This document shows positions 54,548 to 63,623 of a stretch of 64,000 bases of DNA, one piece after another. The notes below the pieces were generated by a model that had not been told where the DNA came from, searched no databases, and worked only from the letters and a program-made list of their open reading frames with translations. Source of the stretch: Corynebacterium pseudopelargi. Lineage in GTDB: Bacteria; Actinomycetota; Actinomycetes; Mycobacteriales; Mycobacteriaceae. Positions within the stretch are counted from its first letter, which is position 1; every line of letters begins with the position of its first letter. Location of the stretch: assembly GCF_003814005.1 (NCBI RefSeq), contig NZ_CP033898.1:744001-808000 (forward strand). Direction: 5' to 3'. Made by a program: the position numbers and the translations under genes.

Positions 54548-56914
54548 TTAGCCACCAATGACTTTTAAGGTGATGGTGCTGCCGGGTGGGGCGCTGCCGC
54601 CTCGGGGGCTTTGAGAATATACTCGCGCGGCATTGTTGCCTGAGCTTGCATCGACTTCAAAGCCTGCATCTTCAAGGATTTGGATGGCATCGCCGAGCTT
54701 CTTATTCAGCACATTAGGGATCTTGACTTCGCCTACAAGTTCCATGCGCACCTGGGCGGTGGCGGGATCTACCAGCGTGCCAGGCGAGGGCCAAACTCGT
54801 GCGACCTCATCTGGGCGATCACCGCTGTAGCTATCAGAGCGGCTGACTTCGCTTACGATCACGCCGGCTTCGGCGAGCACGCGCTCTGCTTCTTGCTGAG
54901 ACATGCCCTCTACATCCGGGATTTTGATGGCGGTAGAGATCTTCAGCGTCACGCTGGAATCGCGCGGCACTGCGGTGCCTGCGGGCGGTTCGGTGGCAAA
55001 GGCATCGCCTGCTTCTTCATCGGCGCTGAACTCTTGAGATTCAGTGACCTTCAAGCCGGCGCTCTCAAGCTTCTTGCGGGCTTGTTCAGCGCTTTCCCCA
55101 CGCACACTCGGGATCTTTACCGGGGCAGGCCCTTTAGAGATTTTTAAGCGAACTTGGCTGTTTGCCGGCACCACGGTGCCTGCTTTGGGGTCGGTGGCGA
55201 TGACTTGGCCTACCGGAACGTCATTGTCGTATTCCTGTTGCTGCGAGGCCACCGATAGCGTCACTTGCTGCAGTGCCGCGGTGACGTCGTCAATGGTGCG
55301 ACTCGGTGGCACATTCGGCACGGTGGGCTGGCCTTGAGAAACCAACAGTGTGATGTTGTTGCCTTTAACGGCCTTGGACCCGACCTCTGGCCGGGTCCCT
55401 ATCACTTGATCTGCGGGTTCATTGGAGTATTCCTGTTCAACTATGGTGCTAAACCCCGCATCTTGCACCATTGCGGTGGCTTCTACCTGGTCTAAGCCTA
55501 GAACCTGAGGTATTTCTCCATAGCGGCCTGAACCAAACCACCACGCACCAATCGCAATAGCGCCAGTAAGCAGCGCTACCAGGATCATCCAAATGGCAAA
55601 CTTCCAACCAGAGCGGTTGCTGGTGGGCTTGATGTAATCCTGCCCGCCATTGCCTTGGGCCGCCGGCTGCTGGTACTCGGGGCTTGGCGCAGGAGTGTGT
55701 GCCGGCGGATAGGCGGCGGGAGAGTACGCAGGGGTAGGGCCTGCCACCGGCGGCATAACGGAAGTTTCCGGTGCCGTGCTGCGATAGGCCTGCTCAGATT
55801 CGGGCCAGGGCTCGCCAGGATCGTCTTGGCTTTCTTCTTGAAAGTCAGGAAACAGCGCTTGGGTTTCGTGCGGATTGTGAGCAGGGGTGCCAGGGACAAT
55901 CTCAGTGGCATCCTCAGCGCCTGCGGGGGCATCAATCACCTCGGTGCCAAATACTTCGGTGGCGTCTTGTTCACGCGGGATATTGGTGGTGAGTAAATCA
56001 GTAGGGCCGATGGGGGCCACCATTGATTCCGAGGCGCGATGCGCTGCCGCATTTTGTGGCACCGGGACTTTAAAGGCTGGCAAGGCCAGTTCTGCAGCTA
56101 CATCTTCTAAGGCGTGTAAAAATTCCTCTGCGTTGGCAAAACGCTCCTCTGGATACCGGGTCGTTGCGGTGCCGACGAGCTCGTCGATAAGCGGAGGAAC
56201 CCCCGCAATGCGGCTACTTGGCGCAGGAACGTCTTGATCCAAACGGGCATAGGCGTGCGCGATTTGAGAGCTGCCCTCAAAAGGCGTGGTGCCAGTCAAA
56301 AGCTCAAACAGCACGATGCCGGCTGAATAGACATCGCTGGCGGGAGTGAGCTCTTCACCGGATACTTGCTCGGGGGAGAGGTAGCTTACGGTGCCCACAA
56401 TTTGAGCACTGGTGGCTTGGGCTGCGGAAGCGGCGCGCACAAGGCCGAAATCTGCAAGTTTGACGCTGTGATCGCTGTGGATCAAGACATTATCGGGTTT
56501 GAGATCGCGGTGGATCATCCCGGCATCGTGGGCAACGGCAAGCCCGGTGAGCACTTGGCGCATCACCGCAACGGCGGCATGGGGTGGCATGGGGCCGCGT
56601 TCTGCGAGCAATTCGCGCAGCGTGCCGCCGGTGATGAGCTCCATCACCAAAAACACCTCATCGCCATCGGCCGAAAAGTCATATACCCCAACCAAGCAGG
56701 GGTGGCTAAGCTGGGCCATTGAGCGCGCTTCGCGCTGGAAGCGTTGGCGGAAAACCGGGTCTTCTACGTAGTGCTCGTGCATGACCTTGGCAGCTACGAG
56801 GCGCCCGAGGCGCACATCAAGGCAGCGGTACACCGTGGACATGCCACCCTTGGCGATGGGGGCTTCGATCCGGTATCGGTTCTCTAAAAGATCACCTGCT
56901 TTAAGCTCTGCCAT
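54548..56914 (-). CDS. pknL: serine/threonine protein kinase PknL with five PASTA domains
   Basis: 788 residues from the ATG at 56914. Kinase domain about 14-275: P-loop IAKGGMSTVYR, K43, catalytic HRDLKPDN (D137), DFG at 155. A Pro- and acid-rich linker leads to a single membrane helix at about 432-455. Five PASTA repeats fill the outside part (starts GEIPQVLGL, PTVPNVPPS, VKIPSVRGE, IKIPDVEGM, VKIPNVLNK), which bind muropeptides or lipid II. The long frame before the ATG lacks likeness. It has a leaderless promoter and is divergent from the Rv2175c-type gene, whose mycobacterial counterpart is phosphorylated by PknL. Role: envelope growth signalling. Confidence 0.95.
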   Translation of the reverse strand: MAELKAGDLLENRYRIEAPIAKGGMSTVYRCLDVRLGRLVAAKVMHEHYVEDPVFRQRFQREARSMAQLSHPCLVGVYDFSADGDEVFLVMELITGGTLRELLAERGPMPPHAAVAVMRQVLTGLAVAHDAGMIHRDLKPDNVLIHSDHSVKLADFGLVRAASAAQATSAQIVGTVSYLSPEQVSGEELTPASDVYSAGIVLFELLTGTTPFEGSSQIAHAYARLDQDVPAPSSRIAGVPPLIDELVGTATTRYPEERFANAEEFLHALEDVAAELALPAFKVPVPQNAAAHRASESMVAPIGPTDLLTTNIPREQDATEVFGTEVIDAPAGAEDATEIVPGTPAHNPHETQALFPDFQEESQDDPGEPWPESEQAYRSTAPETSVMPPVAGPTPAYSPAAYPPAHTPAPSPEYQQPAAQGNGGQDYIKPTSNRSGWKFAIWMILVALLTGAIAIGAWWFGSGRYGEIPQVLGLDQVEATAMVQDAGFSTIVEQEYSNEPADQVIGTRPEVGSKAVKGNNITLLVSQGQPTVPNVPPSRTIDDVTAALQQVTLSVASQQQEYDNDVPVGQVIATDPKAGTVVPANSQVRLKISKGPAPVKIPSVRGESAEQARKKLESAGLKVTESQEFSADEEAGDAFATEPPAGTAVPRDSSVTLKISTAIKIPDVEGMSQQEAERVLAEAGVIVSEVSRSDSYSGDRPDEVARVWPSPGTLVDPATAQVRMELVGEVKIPNVLNKKLGDAIQILEDAGFEVDASSGNNAARVYSQSPRGGSAPPGSTITLKVIGG

Positions 56915-56921
56915 AGCTAAC

Positions 56922-56927
56922 AGTATG
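56922..56927 (-). promoter_or_regulatory. -10 element of leaderless pknL promoter
   Basis: On the minus strand CATACT, 7 nt, ATG. Same hexamer and spacing as before the YetF-like gene and ctaE. Confidence 0.5.
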
Positions 56928-57025
56928 AATGATGATGCTTTGGCATTGCGAACCTGGGGCACAACTTTTGCCTTATCGTGACCAACTCGCCCCCGCCTCA
57001 ACGTGGATTTGGCGCCTTCAACGGC

Positions 57026-57031
57026 TACATT
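57026..57031 (+). promoter_or_regulatory. -10 element of leaderless promoter for the Rv2175c-type gene
   Basis: TACATT, 7 nt, GTG at 57039. It fixes that GTG as the likely start. Confidence 0.45.
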
Positions 57032-57038
57032 TGGCTAG

Positions 57039-57407
57039 GTGAGTTCGAAACAAGTTTCCTGGACAGTCTTAAGCCCCGAAGAGCCCCTGCTTTCCGTTCC
57101 CGACTACGCAGAGCGCCTCGGCATCCCCGTCACCCGTGTGCACGACCTCATTGGCGAGCACAAGTTGATCTATGTGCTCAAAGACGGCATCAAGATGATC
57201 CCCGAGGCCTTCTTAAGCGCCAAAGGCACTACCAACAAGTTCGTTCCTGGTTGCATTGCTTTGCTTGCCGACGGCGGCTACTCCGACGAGGAGATCTTCA
57301 GGTACCTCTTTGAAGAAGATGATTCCCTACCGGGTCGCCCCATCGACGCCCTCCACGGGCACCTCGCGCGCGAAGTTATGCGCAGGGCTCAAGCTGCTGC
57401 GCTCTAG
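57039..57407 (+). CDS. Rv2175c-type DNA-binding protein, probable PknL substrate
   Basis: 122 residues. A winged helix-turn-helix core (PLLSVPDYAERLGIPVTRVHDL, then GIKMIPEAFL) is followed by a helical part with GCIALLADGGYSDEEIFRYL and DDSLPGRPIDALHG. In M. tuberculosis the homologue binds DNA and is phosphorylated on a threonine near its N-terminus by PknL, encoded next to it; here T9 (VSWTVLSPEE) lies in the same flexible N-terminus. The 3' end overlaps that of the convergent mptA gene by 32 nt. Targets unknown. Confidence 0.88.
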   Translation: MSSKQVSWTVLSPEEPLLSVPDYAERLGIPVTRVHDLIGEHKLIYVLKDGIKMIPEAFLSAKGTTNKFVPGCIALLADGGYSDEEIFRYLFEEDDSLPGRPIDALHGHLAREVMRRAQAAAL

Positions 57408-58842
57408 CGTCTCGGCCAAGTTTGAGAATGTGGCTGGTCATCCACCACGCCACAATCAACAGCATGACCATCCACACTGGGTTGTATAGCTGGTGATTGC
57501 CGCTGCCCGTAAAGGCCATGGCCACCACGATGGAAGCCCCGATGCTTAAGCCCCGAAGCCAACGTGGGTTGGGGAAGGTTCCCACCAGTGACAACACGCT
57601 GGCGTAGTACCACGGCAAGGTCACGGCGTTAAATACAAACGCCACCGTATAGGCCGCGGTGGTGCCGCGAATGGCATCCACCGGGGTTTTGCGAAAATGC
57701 CACCAGGTGAAAATCAAGCCGATGAGCATGCCAATCATTGAAAGGCTTCGCACCACCGCCAGCACAGCGTTGTAGGGGAAGGGCTCGATCACGAGCCCGC
57801 CCACGCTGGCAATGGCTCCGGCGATCAGCGAAGGCAGCGCCAGGGGATTAATCACCTTGGTATTGCCCGTCAGCGCCGCAATCCAGCCCCATGAGGCGCC
57901 CGAAAGCCAGGTCACCACCGCCAAAATGCCGATGGTGATCAAGGCGCCCAACACCGCGGTGCGGATAAAGGTAGACCAACGTTTTGCAGCCGGCTGCTGC
58001 GATACCACGATCCACACCGCAAAAGGCAGTGCGATCGCCGCGGTGGCCTTGAGCGACATACCAATGGCAATGATGGCAACACCGGGATAGAAACGCCCCC
58101 GGAGTACTGCAAGCAGGCCGAGGCTTACGCATCCGACCATGATGGCCTCGTTGTGCATGCCGCCGATGAGGTGGAAGATCATCACGGGATTGGCCACACC
58201 AATCCACAGTGCATAGGCAGGGTCTGCGCCAAGGGCGGTGGCGATGCGCGGCACCGACCAGGCGATGGCCGCAAAGCCTGCTACTGATGCGAGCTTAAAT
58301 AACGCTATTTCAGCGGCGATGCTGCCGGGGAACACGCTGGTGATGAGCTTGCCCAACCACAGATGCAGTGGCCCATAGGGGGTAGTGGTATTGCGCCAAT
58401 CGTGGGATACCTCATATAACAACGGCCCAGGGTTGGCGGAAGCGCCCTGGGTATAAGGATCAAAGCCATCGCGAAGCAGGGCGCCTTGCATTAAATATGA
58501 GTAGATATCCCGCGACATGATCGGGGCTGCAAACACCAAAGGCAGCACCCAGATCCCCATCATCTTGAGCAGATCAGCACTGCTGAGTACGCCGCGGGCA
58601 ACGAACCTGCCGGCGAGAAACCACGCGAACAGCAACAACGCTGTGCCAACCCATAAGGTGATATTGGAAAAGCCGGCGCCGTGGCCATAGCTTAAAAATT
58701 CAAGGCCTATTGCCTCAAGCGCACCGCCGCGGTGGCGAATCGCACCGCCGCCGAAGGATCCGAGGAACATCAAAATCGACCCAATAAGCCCCACGGTGGT
58801 GGGGTTCATGGTGTCAAAGCGGCGGGTGCTGAGCTCGGGCAT
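57376..58842 (-). CDS. mptA: alpha-(1,6)-mannosyltransferase MptA
   Basis: 488 residues with about 12-13 helices, GT-C fold. It extends the lipomannan mannan backbone from polyprenyl-phosphate mannose outside the membrane. Conserved elements include LLRDGFDPYTQGA with the catalytic acid loop, YEVSHDWRNTTTPYGPLHLW, and IGGMHNEAIMVGCVSLGLL. Position between the Rv2175c-type gene and idsA is that of mptA in corynebacteria and mycobacteria (Rv2174). AAAGAGAG precedes the ATG. Related MptB has the same fold, so the call rests partly on synteny. Confidence 0.9.
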   Translation of the reverse strand: MPELSTRRFDTMNPTTVGLIGSILMFLGSFGGGAIRHRGGALEAIGLEFLSYGHGAGFSNITLWVGTALLLFAWFLAGRFVARGVLSSADLLKMMGIWVLPLVFAAPIMSRDIYSYLMQGALLRDGFDPYTQGASANPGPLLYEVSHDWRNTTTPYGPLHLWLGKLITSVFPGSIAAEIALFKLASVAGFAAIAWSVPRIATALGADPAYALWIGVANPVMIFHLIGGMHNEAIMVGCVSLGLLAVLRGRFYPGVAIIAIGMSLKATAAIALPFAVWIVVSQQPAAKRWSTFIRTAVLGALITIGILAVVTWLSGASWGWIAALTGNTKVINPLALPSLIAGAIASVGGLVIEPFPYNAVLAVVRSLSMIGMLIGLIFTWWHFRKTPVDAIRGTTAAYTVAFVFNAVTLPWYYASVLSLVGTFPNPRWLRGLSIGASIVVAMAFTGSGNHQLYNPVWMVMLLIVAWWMTSHILKLGRDARAQQLEPCA

Positions 58843-58875
58843 GGTCTCTCTTTGTACTACGGCTTTTCAGCGTGA

Positions 58876-60000
58876 TTAAGACTTTCTTGCGGTGGCTAGT
58901 TGGGTTAAGCGATAGAGCATGTCCATGGCTTTTTCAGACACGCCCAAGGCTTGCACACGTTCCAAATTAGCCATACCCGATTCGGTGAGCTGATCAATCC
59001 TTCGCTCGACTTCTTCTACCGCTCCGGTGTTTTTAATCAAAGAGGCAAGTTCGGCAATCTCGGCCGGGTCTTCAACAGTGCCCACCTGCTCGCGGATGCG
59101 CTGTGCCCAGTCCTCATGCCCCTGCTTGATAGATAATTCAATGGCGCGAGTAACCAGCACGGTTCGCTTTCCTTCGCGCAAATCATCGCCTGCGGGTTTG
59201 CCGGTGATCGCGGGATCGCCGAAAACGCCGAGCAGGTCGTCGCGAAGCTGGAAGGCGATGCCGATATCGCGACCGTATTCGCGCAACTCATGAATAAGCT
59301 CCGGGGAGCCCTGCGCGATCGCAGCACCGATATGCAAGGGACGTTCGATGGTGTAGGCAGCGGATTTAAAGCGATTGACGTTTTCGGCCAACTGCAGGCT
59401 CTCACTGCCTTCCGATTCCAAGAAGATGTCGAGCAACTGCCCGCCGATTACTTCCGTGCGCATGCTGCGCCAGGGTTCGATGGCCGCGGCGATCCTTTCT
59501 AGGGGCACCTGCGCAGTTAAGAACATATCGTCAGCCCAGACCAACGCCAGATCGCCGGCGAGGATCGCCACAGACTCGCCAAAGTGCGCGGAATCGCCGA
59601 GCCACCTCTGCGTTTCATGGTGGTGCTGGGCAGCGCGGTGCACCGTTGGCTGGCCGCGCCGGGTATCGGAGGCATCAATCACATCGTCATGAGCCAGGGC
59701 ACATGCCTGAATCAGCTCTAAGGCACTGACCATCTGCAGTACCGCTTGGGCATCGAGGGCGCCTTCGCCGATTTCACCGCCTGCCGCATAGAAACCAGCC
59801 AGTGCGTATGCGGGGCGGATTCTCTTGCCGCCACTAAAGACGAGGTCTTGAAGAAAGTTCACTGCCAGCGATGCTGGTTCGCCGATGCGAGCGATTTCTG
59901 GTTCGCGTTGTTCAAAAAAGCGCTGAAGCGTTGCTTCAACTTCCGTGACAATAACGGGAAGATCCATGAGATCGCTGTGCTGAGCAGGGCTTCGGGTCAT
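58876..60000 (-). CDS. idsA: polyprenyl (geranylgeranyl) diphosphate synthase
   Basis: 374 residues. trans-isoprenyl diphosphate synthase with the first Asp-rich motif at 105-109 (HDDVIDASDTRRG) and the second in FQLRDDLLGVFGDPAITGKP. GGKRIRPA (57-64) is the substrate-binding start. It joins isopentenyl diphosphate units to make C15-C20 precursors for menaquinone, carotenoids or polyprenyl phosphates. The residues before the first Asp motif that set chain length do not let me choose the product; IdsA of C. glutamicum at this locus makes geranylgeranyl diphosphate. Divergent from metF. Confidence 0.93.
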   Translation of the reverse strand: MTRSPAQHSDLMDLPVIVTEVEATLQRFFEQREPEIARIGEPASLAVNFLQDLVFSGGKRIRPAYALAGFYAAGGEIGEGALDAQAVLQMVSALELIQACALAHDDVIDASDTRRGQPTVHRAAQHHHETQRWLGDSAHFGESVAILAGDLALVWADDMFLTAQVPLERIAAAIEPWRSMRTEVIGGQLLDIFLESEGSESLQLAENVNRFKSAAYTIERPLHIGAAIAQGSPELIHELREYGRDIGIAFQLRDDLLGVFGDPAITGKPAGDDLREGKRTVLVTRAIELSIKQGHEDWAQRIREQVGTVEDPAEIAELASLIKNTGAVEEVERRIDQLTESGMANLERVQALGVSEKAMDMLYRLTQLATARKS

Positions 60001-60241
60001 TGCTGTGCATCAACTTTCCAAAACAGGGTGCAGTGAGTCCAAGTAGGTAACTGCTACTAGCCTATGCCACATCTGAATGGTTGCCTTTTTGCCACCACCA
60101 AAGGTTGACCTAATCAACATCACACAGCACGGCAGAGGCTGAAAAGGATCACCACCCCAAAGGCGCTAGGCCGAAGGGGGAGGGGTGAATAAAAATACCT
60201 CCATCGGGCTGATTGCTTAGCAGCGCTGCGCCTTTATCTTC

Positions 60242-60247
60242 TACACT
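60242..60247 (+). promoter_or_regulatory. -10 element, probable leaderless promoter of metF
   Basis: TACACT followed by 8 nt and the ATG at 60256; no ribosome site present. Confidence 0.4.
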
Positions 60248-60255
60248 TTGCACCC

Positions 60256-61233
60256 ATGCCTAGCATTCCTGCCCGCTATCAGCGGCCAATCACCGACGTC
60301 ATTGCCGATACTCCTCCCGGGCTCGTGCCCTTTTCGGTGGAGTTCATGCCCCCGCGCGATGATGCGGCCGAGCAAAGGCTGTGGAATGCTGCCGTAGATT
60401 TTCACGATCTCGGTGCCGCGTTTGTATCCGTTACCTATGGTGCCGGCGGATCCAGCCGCGAGCGCACGCTGCGTGTGGCCAAGAAATTGGCGCAGCACCC
60501 CCTGACCACCCTGGTGCACCTCACCTTGGTCAACCACACCGTAGAAGAGCTACAGCAAATTCTGCGCGACTATGCCGATGCAGGCCTATCTAATCTCTTG
60601 GCCTTGCGCGGCGATCCCCCTGGTGCTGATCCTTTGGGGCCTTGGCAAAAAACTGAAGGCGGGCTGGAATACGCCAGTGACTTAATCGAGTTGGTGGAAT
60701 CTTTGGATGCCACCAAACACTTTGAGGTTGGCATTGCGACGTTCCCCGAGGGGCATTTCCGCTGCGATAGCCTAGAACAAGACACTGAGATGACGGTGCG
60801 CAAACTGCGTGCCGGTGCAGAGTTTTCCATCACGCAGATGTTTTTCGACGTGGACTACTTCTTGCGCCTGCGTGATCGGCTAGTTGCCTACGATCCTGAG
60901 CAAGGCGCAAAGCCCATCATTCCGGGCGTTATGCCAATTACGAGTATCCGCAGCGTAAAGCGCCAAATTGAGCTATCCGGTGCTACGCTGCCGGATTCGC
61001 TTCGACGTCAACTACTCGAGGCAGACGAACGAGCCAAGATCACTGGTGCCGATGAGGTGCGCAAGGTGGGCATTGAGATCACCACGCAGATGGTGGACCG
61101 CCTGATCCGCGAAGGTGTGCCAGATGTGCACTTTATGACGATGAATTTTGCCCGCGCCACCCAAGAAGTGCTGCACAACTTAGGCATGGCGCCAGCGTGG
61201 GGCACCGAGCTTGGCCACGACGCTCTGCGCTAA
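60256..61233 (+). CDS. metF: 5,10-methylenetetrahydrofolate reductase
   Basis: 325 residues. FAD-dependent enzyme that supplies methyltetrahydrofolate for methionine synthesis. Conserved blocks: FSVEFMPPRDD with the catalytic glutamate, FVSVTYGAGGSSRERT, NLLALRGDPPG, and GAEFSITQMFFDVDYFLRL. PIIPGVMPI closes the barrel. Normal length for the bacterial form. The 255-nt region before it is shared with divergent idsA. Corynebacterial metF genes are usually under methionine repressors, but I do not see a clear operator. Confidence 0.95.
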   Translation: MPSIPARYQRPITDVIADTPPGLVPFSVEFMPPRDDAAEQRLWNAAVDFHDLGAAFVSVTYGAGGSSRERTLRVAKKLAQHPLTTLVHLTLVNHTVEELQQILRDYADAGLSNLLALRGDPPGADPLGPWQKTEGGLEYASDLIELVESLDATKHFEVGIATFPEGHFRCDSLEQDTEMTVRKLRAGAEFSITQMFFDVDYFLRLRDRLVAYDPEQGAKPIIPGVMPITSIRSVKRQIELSGATLPDSLRRQLLEADERAKITGADEVRKVGIEITTQMVDRLIREGVPDVHFMTMNFARATQEVLHNLGMAPAWGTELGHDALR

Positions 61234-61319
61234 AAGGCTCACAGCGCCCAGCAATACCAGGCAGGAAGATCTTCTCTTTGCTGGGCAAGCAGCCAGGCCA
61301 GAGCTGCGAGTTGATTTGA

Positions 61320-61889
61320 TTAGGCAGTGAGCTGGCTGGGTGCGCGTAAAACCGCGAAGGGGCGGGGATCTCCCAGGAAGTAGAAGTTACGCAGCACATC
61401 TTCAAACCCCACAGAACGATAGAGGTTAAATGCCGCACTGCGTTCCTTGGGCACCTCTGGGGTAGAGAGCAAGATATTTGGGGTATGTACCTGATTGAGG
61501 ATGTGCTGCAGCAGTGTCCTGCCAATCCCTTGGCCTTGGGCTCGGGGATGGACGTGGATTTCTGCAAGCTCAAAGTAATTGCGAAGCCATACCGCTGGTG
61601 CTTGTGTGGGGTGTGTGCCAGGGTGCTGGCGGCGGATACCTTGGCTAATTTGCCTATACCACCAGTGCTCTGGCCTGCCAATAAACCCATAGGTCACGCC
61701 AAGCAGCTCCTCGCCGCTTAAAGCGCAGGCAGCTACAAACCCGGCTTCCATCACGGCTGAACGCCAAGAATGGATCGCGCGGTTGCGAAGAGATGGCTCA
61801 TAACCCATTGCCTCGATATATAGATCAACCAGCGCGGGAGCATGGGTAGAAAACGCTGCCGGTGGCAAATCGAGGATGGAATAACTCAC
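61320..61889 (-). CDS. GNAT family N-acetyltransferase
   Basis: 189 residues starting at GTG. The acetyl-CoA loop is IHVHPRAQGQGIGRTLLQHI (R/Q-x-x-G-x-G/A), with AAFNLYRSVGFEDVLRNFYF as the C-terminal motif B. The N-terminal half (LVDLYIEAMGYEPSLRNRA) is shared with actinobacterial proteins found next to metF. Substrate unknown. No partner genes. An ATG start is not available near the GTG. Confidence 0.85.
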   Translation of the reverse strand: MSYSILDLPPAAFSTHAPALVDLYIEAMGYEPSLRNRAIHSWRSAVMEAGFVAACALSGEELLGVTYGFIGRPEHWWYRQISQGIRRQHPGTHPTQAPAVWLRNYFELAEIHVHPRAQGQGIGRTLLQHILNQVHTPNILLSTPEVPKERSAAFNLYRSVGFEDVLRNFYFLGDPRPFAVLRAPSQLTA

Positions 61890-62135
61890 CTCACTATCGA
61901 ATCATGTTTGCTCTAGTTGCGGGTGAAGTTTTTGCGTTGGTTTGCAAACAGTATTGGCGCTGGGAGGTGCCTGCGCGCTGGCGGTGGAAGGTGCGTGCGC
62001 GCTGCTTGTTCGGCTGTTCGGATACATGGCGCTTTTTTGAGTTCGGGCGTTGTTGTCACCGTAAAAAGGGCCAGCGCTTAATGCGTGGGTGTTGAGGTGA
62101 GGGCAAGAAAAAAGCCGTGGAAGGTCTTTTCAATG
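61890..62135. other. intergenic region before the LexA box
   Basis: 246 nt (the gene-free stretch continues through the HEPN gene leader to 62248). GGTGCCTGCGCGCTGG and GGTGCGTGCGCGCTGC form a direct repeat with 24-nt period near 61967. No gene supported. Confidence 0.35.
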
Positions 62136-62151
62136 TCGAACGACTGTTCTA
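62136..62151. promoter_or_regulatory. LexA (SOS) box overlapping the -10 of the HEPN gene
   Basis: TCGAAC-GACT-GTTCTA matches the actinobacterial/Bacillus-type SOS box (TCGAAC-N4-GTTCGA) at 11 of 12 defined positions. It overlaps TATAAT at 62150-62155, so LexA would block RNA polymerase directly. Confidence 0.7.
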
Positions 62152-62248
62152 TAATGGGGCTAAGCAACTCGGAGGTTGCGTTCTAGGTTTAACTCAATCG
62201 ATGCGCGCAATAGGCGCCAGATCTGAAGGGATGAAAAGGAGCGGCACT

Positions 62249-62662
62249 ATGAACACCGTTATTTCTGCCACCACCGGATACCAGCGTCCCGGCAAGGCTG
62301 GCCAGTTGCTGGATCAATCAGCAGCGCTACAACGCGAGGCCGCCGCGATGCTCGAACGCGGCGATAACACCGTGGCGTTGGAATACGCCTATCGCGCAGC
62401 ACTTCGAGTGGCAGGCGCGTGGGTTTCTCAAACTCCCATCGCCCGCCGAGTGCGTAAGCCTAAGGGTGTGTGGGCTCAATTGGAGCTCACTGGCAATGCC
62501 GGCCAAGCCTGGGCGCAAGAGTTTCAGCGGTGGTCGACGCTGCGGGCGCGCGCATCTATGGGCCTTGAGGTGGATATTGATGCAGCGAAGGTTCGCGCGT
62601 TGATGTCCCTGGTGGGGGATTTCACCCAAGCTATCGATGGGGCAGCGCCGATGGCAGCCTAA
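62249..62662 (+). CDS. SAV_6107 family HEPN protein, probably SOS-induced
   Basis: 137 residues from the ATG at 62249, with AAAAGGAG 7 nt upstream. All-helical. LLDQSAALQREAAAMLERGDNTVALEYAYRAAL is the front helix pair, and WVSQTPIARRVRKPKGVWAQLEL carries a conserved basic centre, both typical of the SAV_6107-type HEPN family of actinobacteria. HEPN proteins are often RNases or nucleotidyltransferase partners, but I do not see a clear R-x4-6-H motif, so catalysis is not claimed. The -10 (TATAAT) is covered by a LexA box and the leader of about 90 nt has a small hairpin GCAAC-TCGGAG-GTTGC. Function unknown. Confidence 0.82.
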   Translation: MNTVISATTGYQRPGKAGQLLDQSAALQREAAAMLERGDNTVALEYAYRAALRVAGAWVSQTPIARRVRKPKGVWAQLELTGNAGQAWAQEFQRWSTLRARASMGLEVDIDAAKVRALMSLVGDFTQAIDGAAPMAA

Positions 62663-62944
62663 TTTGCAGGAAGGCACACAGAAGCCCGAGGTGACTCAAG
62701 GGCGGTGGTGGCTATGTGGCTGCAGTAATGCTCCAGGCCTTTGGGTGGAAAGAGAAGTTTTTGGGTCAAGGACTCGGAAAAAATATGGGAGCGTGGAACT
62801 TAAACGCTACGCTGGGCGTTATATTGAAGTGAAAGCTTCTTAGCGCGTTATCTTTATTGCGATATCTGCTTGATTGCTTGCAAAAGCCGAGGCAATAAGT
62901 GCGTGTGAAGTAGCACCCCTAATACATCACCCCGGAGGCAAAAG

Positions 62945-63328
62945 GTGGCACTTTCAGAGCAGGAACAGCGCGCCCTGTATGAGATCGAGCGTTCCTTGAT
63001 GGCTGAGGATCCGAAATTTGGCCGCTCGGTTGCCCGTGAAGGCAATGGCGGTATCGGAAACTTCACCCTTCGTGGCATTGCCGTTGTGGTGATCGGCTTG
63101 GTCATGCTGGTAGGCGGCATGGCGCTAGCGCAGTCCAACCTGATGTTTGTTGCACTCAGCGTGGTCGGCTTCCTTGTCATGTTCGGTGGTGCCGTTTGGA
63201 TGCTTCGCGGCGGTGGCGGGACTGCAACTGCAAAGGCGCCCAAGAAGGCAAAGGCAAAGCCTGCAAAATCCCAGGGTGGTTTTGCCAGCAAGATGGAAGA
63301 AAACTTCAAGCGTCGTTTTGATAACTAG
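62945..63328 (+). CDS. DUF3040 membrane protein
   Basis: 127 residues from GTG with GGAGG 6 nt upstream. The N-terminus VALSEQEQRALYEIERSLMAEDPKF is the DUF3040 signature, followed by two helices (GIAVVVIGLVMLVGGMALA and LMFVALSVVGFLVMFGGAVWML) and a basic tail with KAPKKAKAKPAKSQ. Actinobacterial, function unknown, nearly always just upstream of mraZ and the division and cell-wall cluster. The 282-nt gap before it contains no convincing gene. Confidence 0.92.
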   Translation: MALSEQEQRALYEIERSLMAEDPKFGRSVAREGNGGIGNFTLRGIAVVVIGLVMLVGGMALAQSNLMFVALSVVGFLVMFGGAVWMLRGGGGTATAKAPKKAKAKPAKSQGGFASKMEENFKRRFDN

Positions 63329-63350
63329 ATCACCGCGCGCCATACAGATT

Positions 63351-63386
63351 TAAAGCCGCAGCCATAACGAATGGCTGCGGCTTTTG
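63351..63386 (+). terminator. terminator after DUF3040 gene
   Basis: AAAGCCGCAGCCAT and ATGGCTGCGGCTTT form a perfect 14-bp stem with a 5-nt loop and TTTT. Confidence 0.88.
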
Positions 63387-63623
63387 CTATGCCTGAAGCC
63401 TTCCGAAGCGCATCTTCTTCAAAGATCTCCCGCTTAGGCGCCGCTCTACGGTTTGGGCATCGCCCCGAGGCTTAGGCGTCACCCCGCGGCCTTGGTAACG
63501 CCCAACGACACAGCGCCGAACAGTACTACCCAGCGAGGGTGTGGCTCGGGGGTATGCCTCTTTATTCTGATTCCCCGGTTTTTCTCAGCGGGCTGCGGGG
63601 CAGTGGGGTGGCGTTGGCTGGTT

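Noticed and set aside
60134..60190. Stem-loop-like G/C stretch before metF
   Set aside because: Pairing is interrupted and both flanking genes are divergent, so a terminator is not expected.
61862..62095. Small Trp/Arg/Cys-rich open frame between the GNAT and HEPN genes
   Set aside because: It overlaps the GNAT gene start, lacks a ribosome site and reads through direct repeats.
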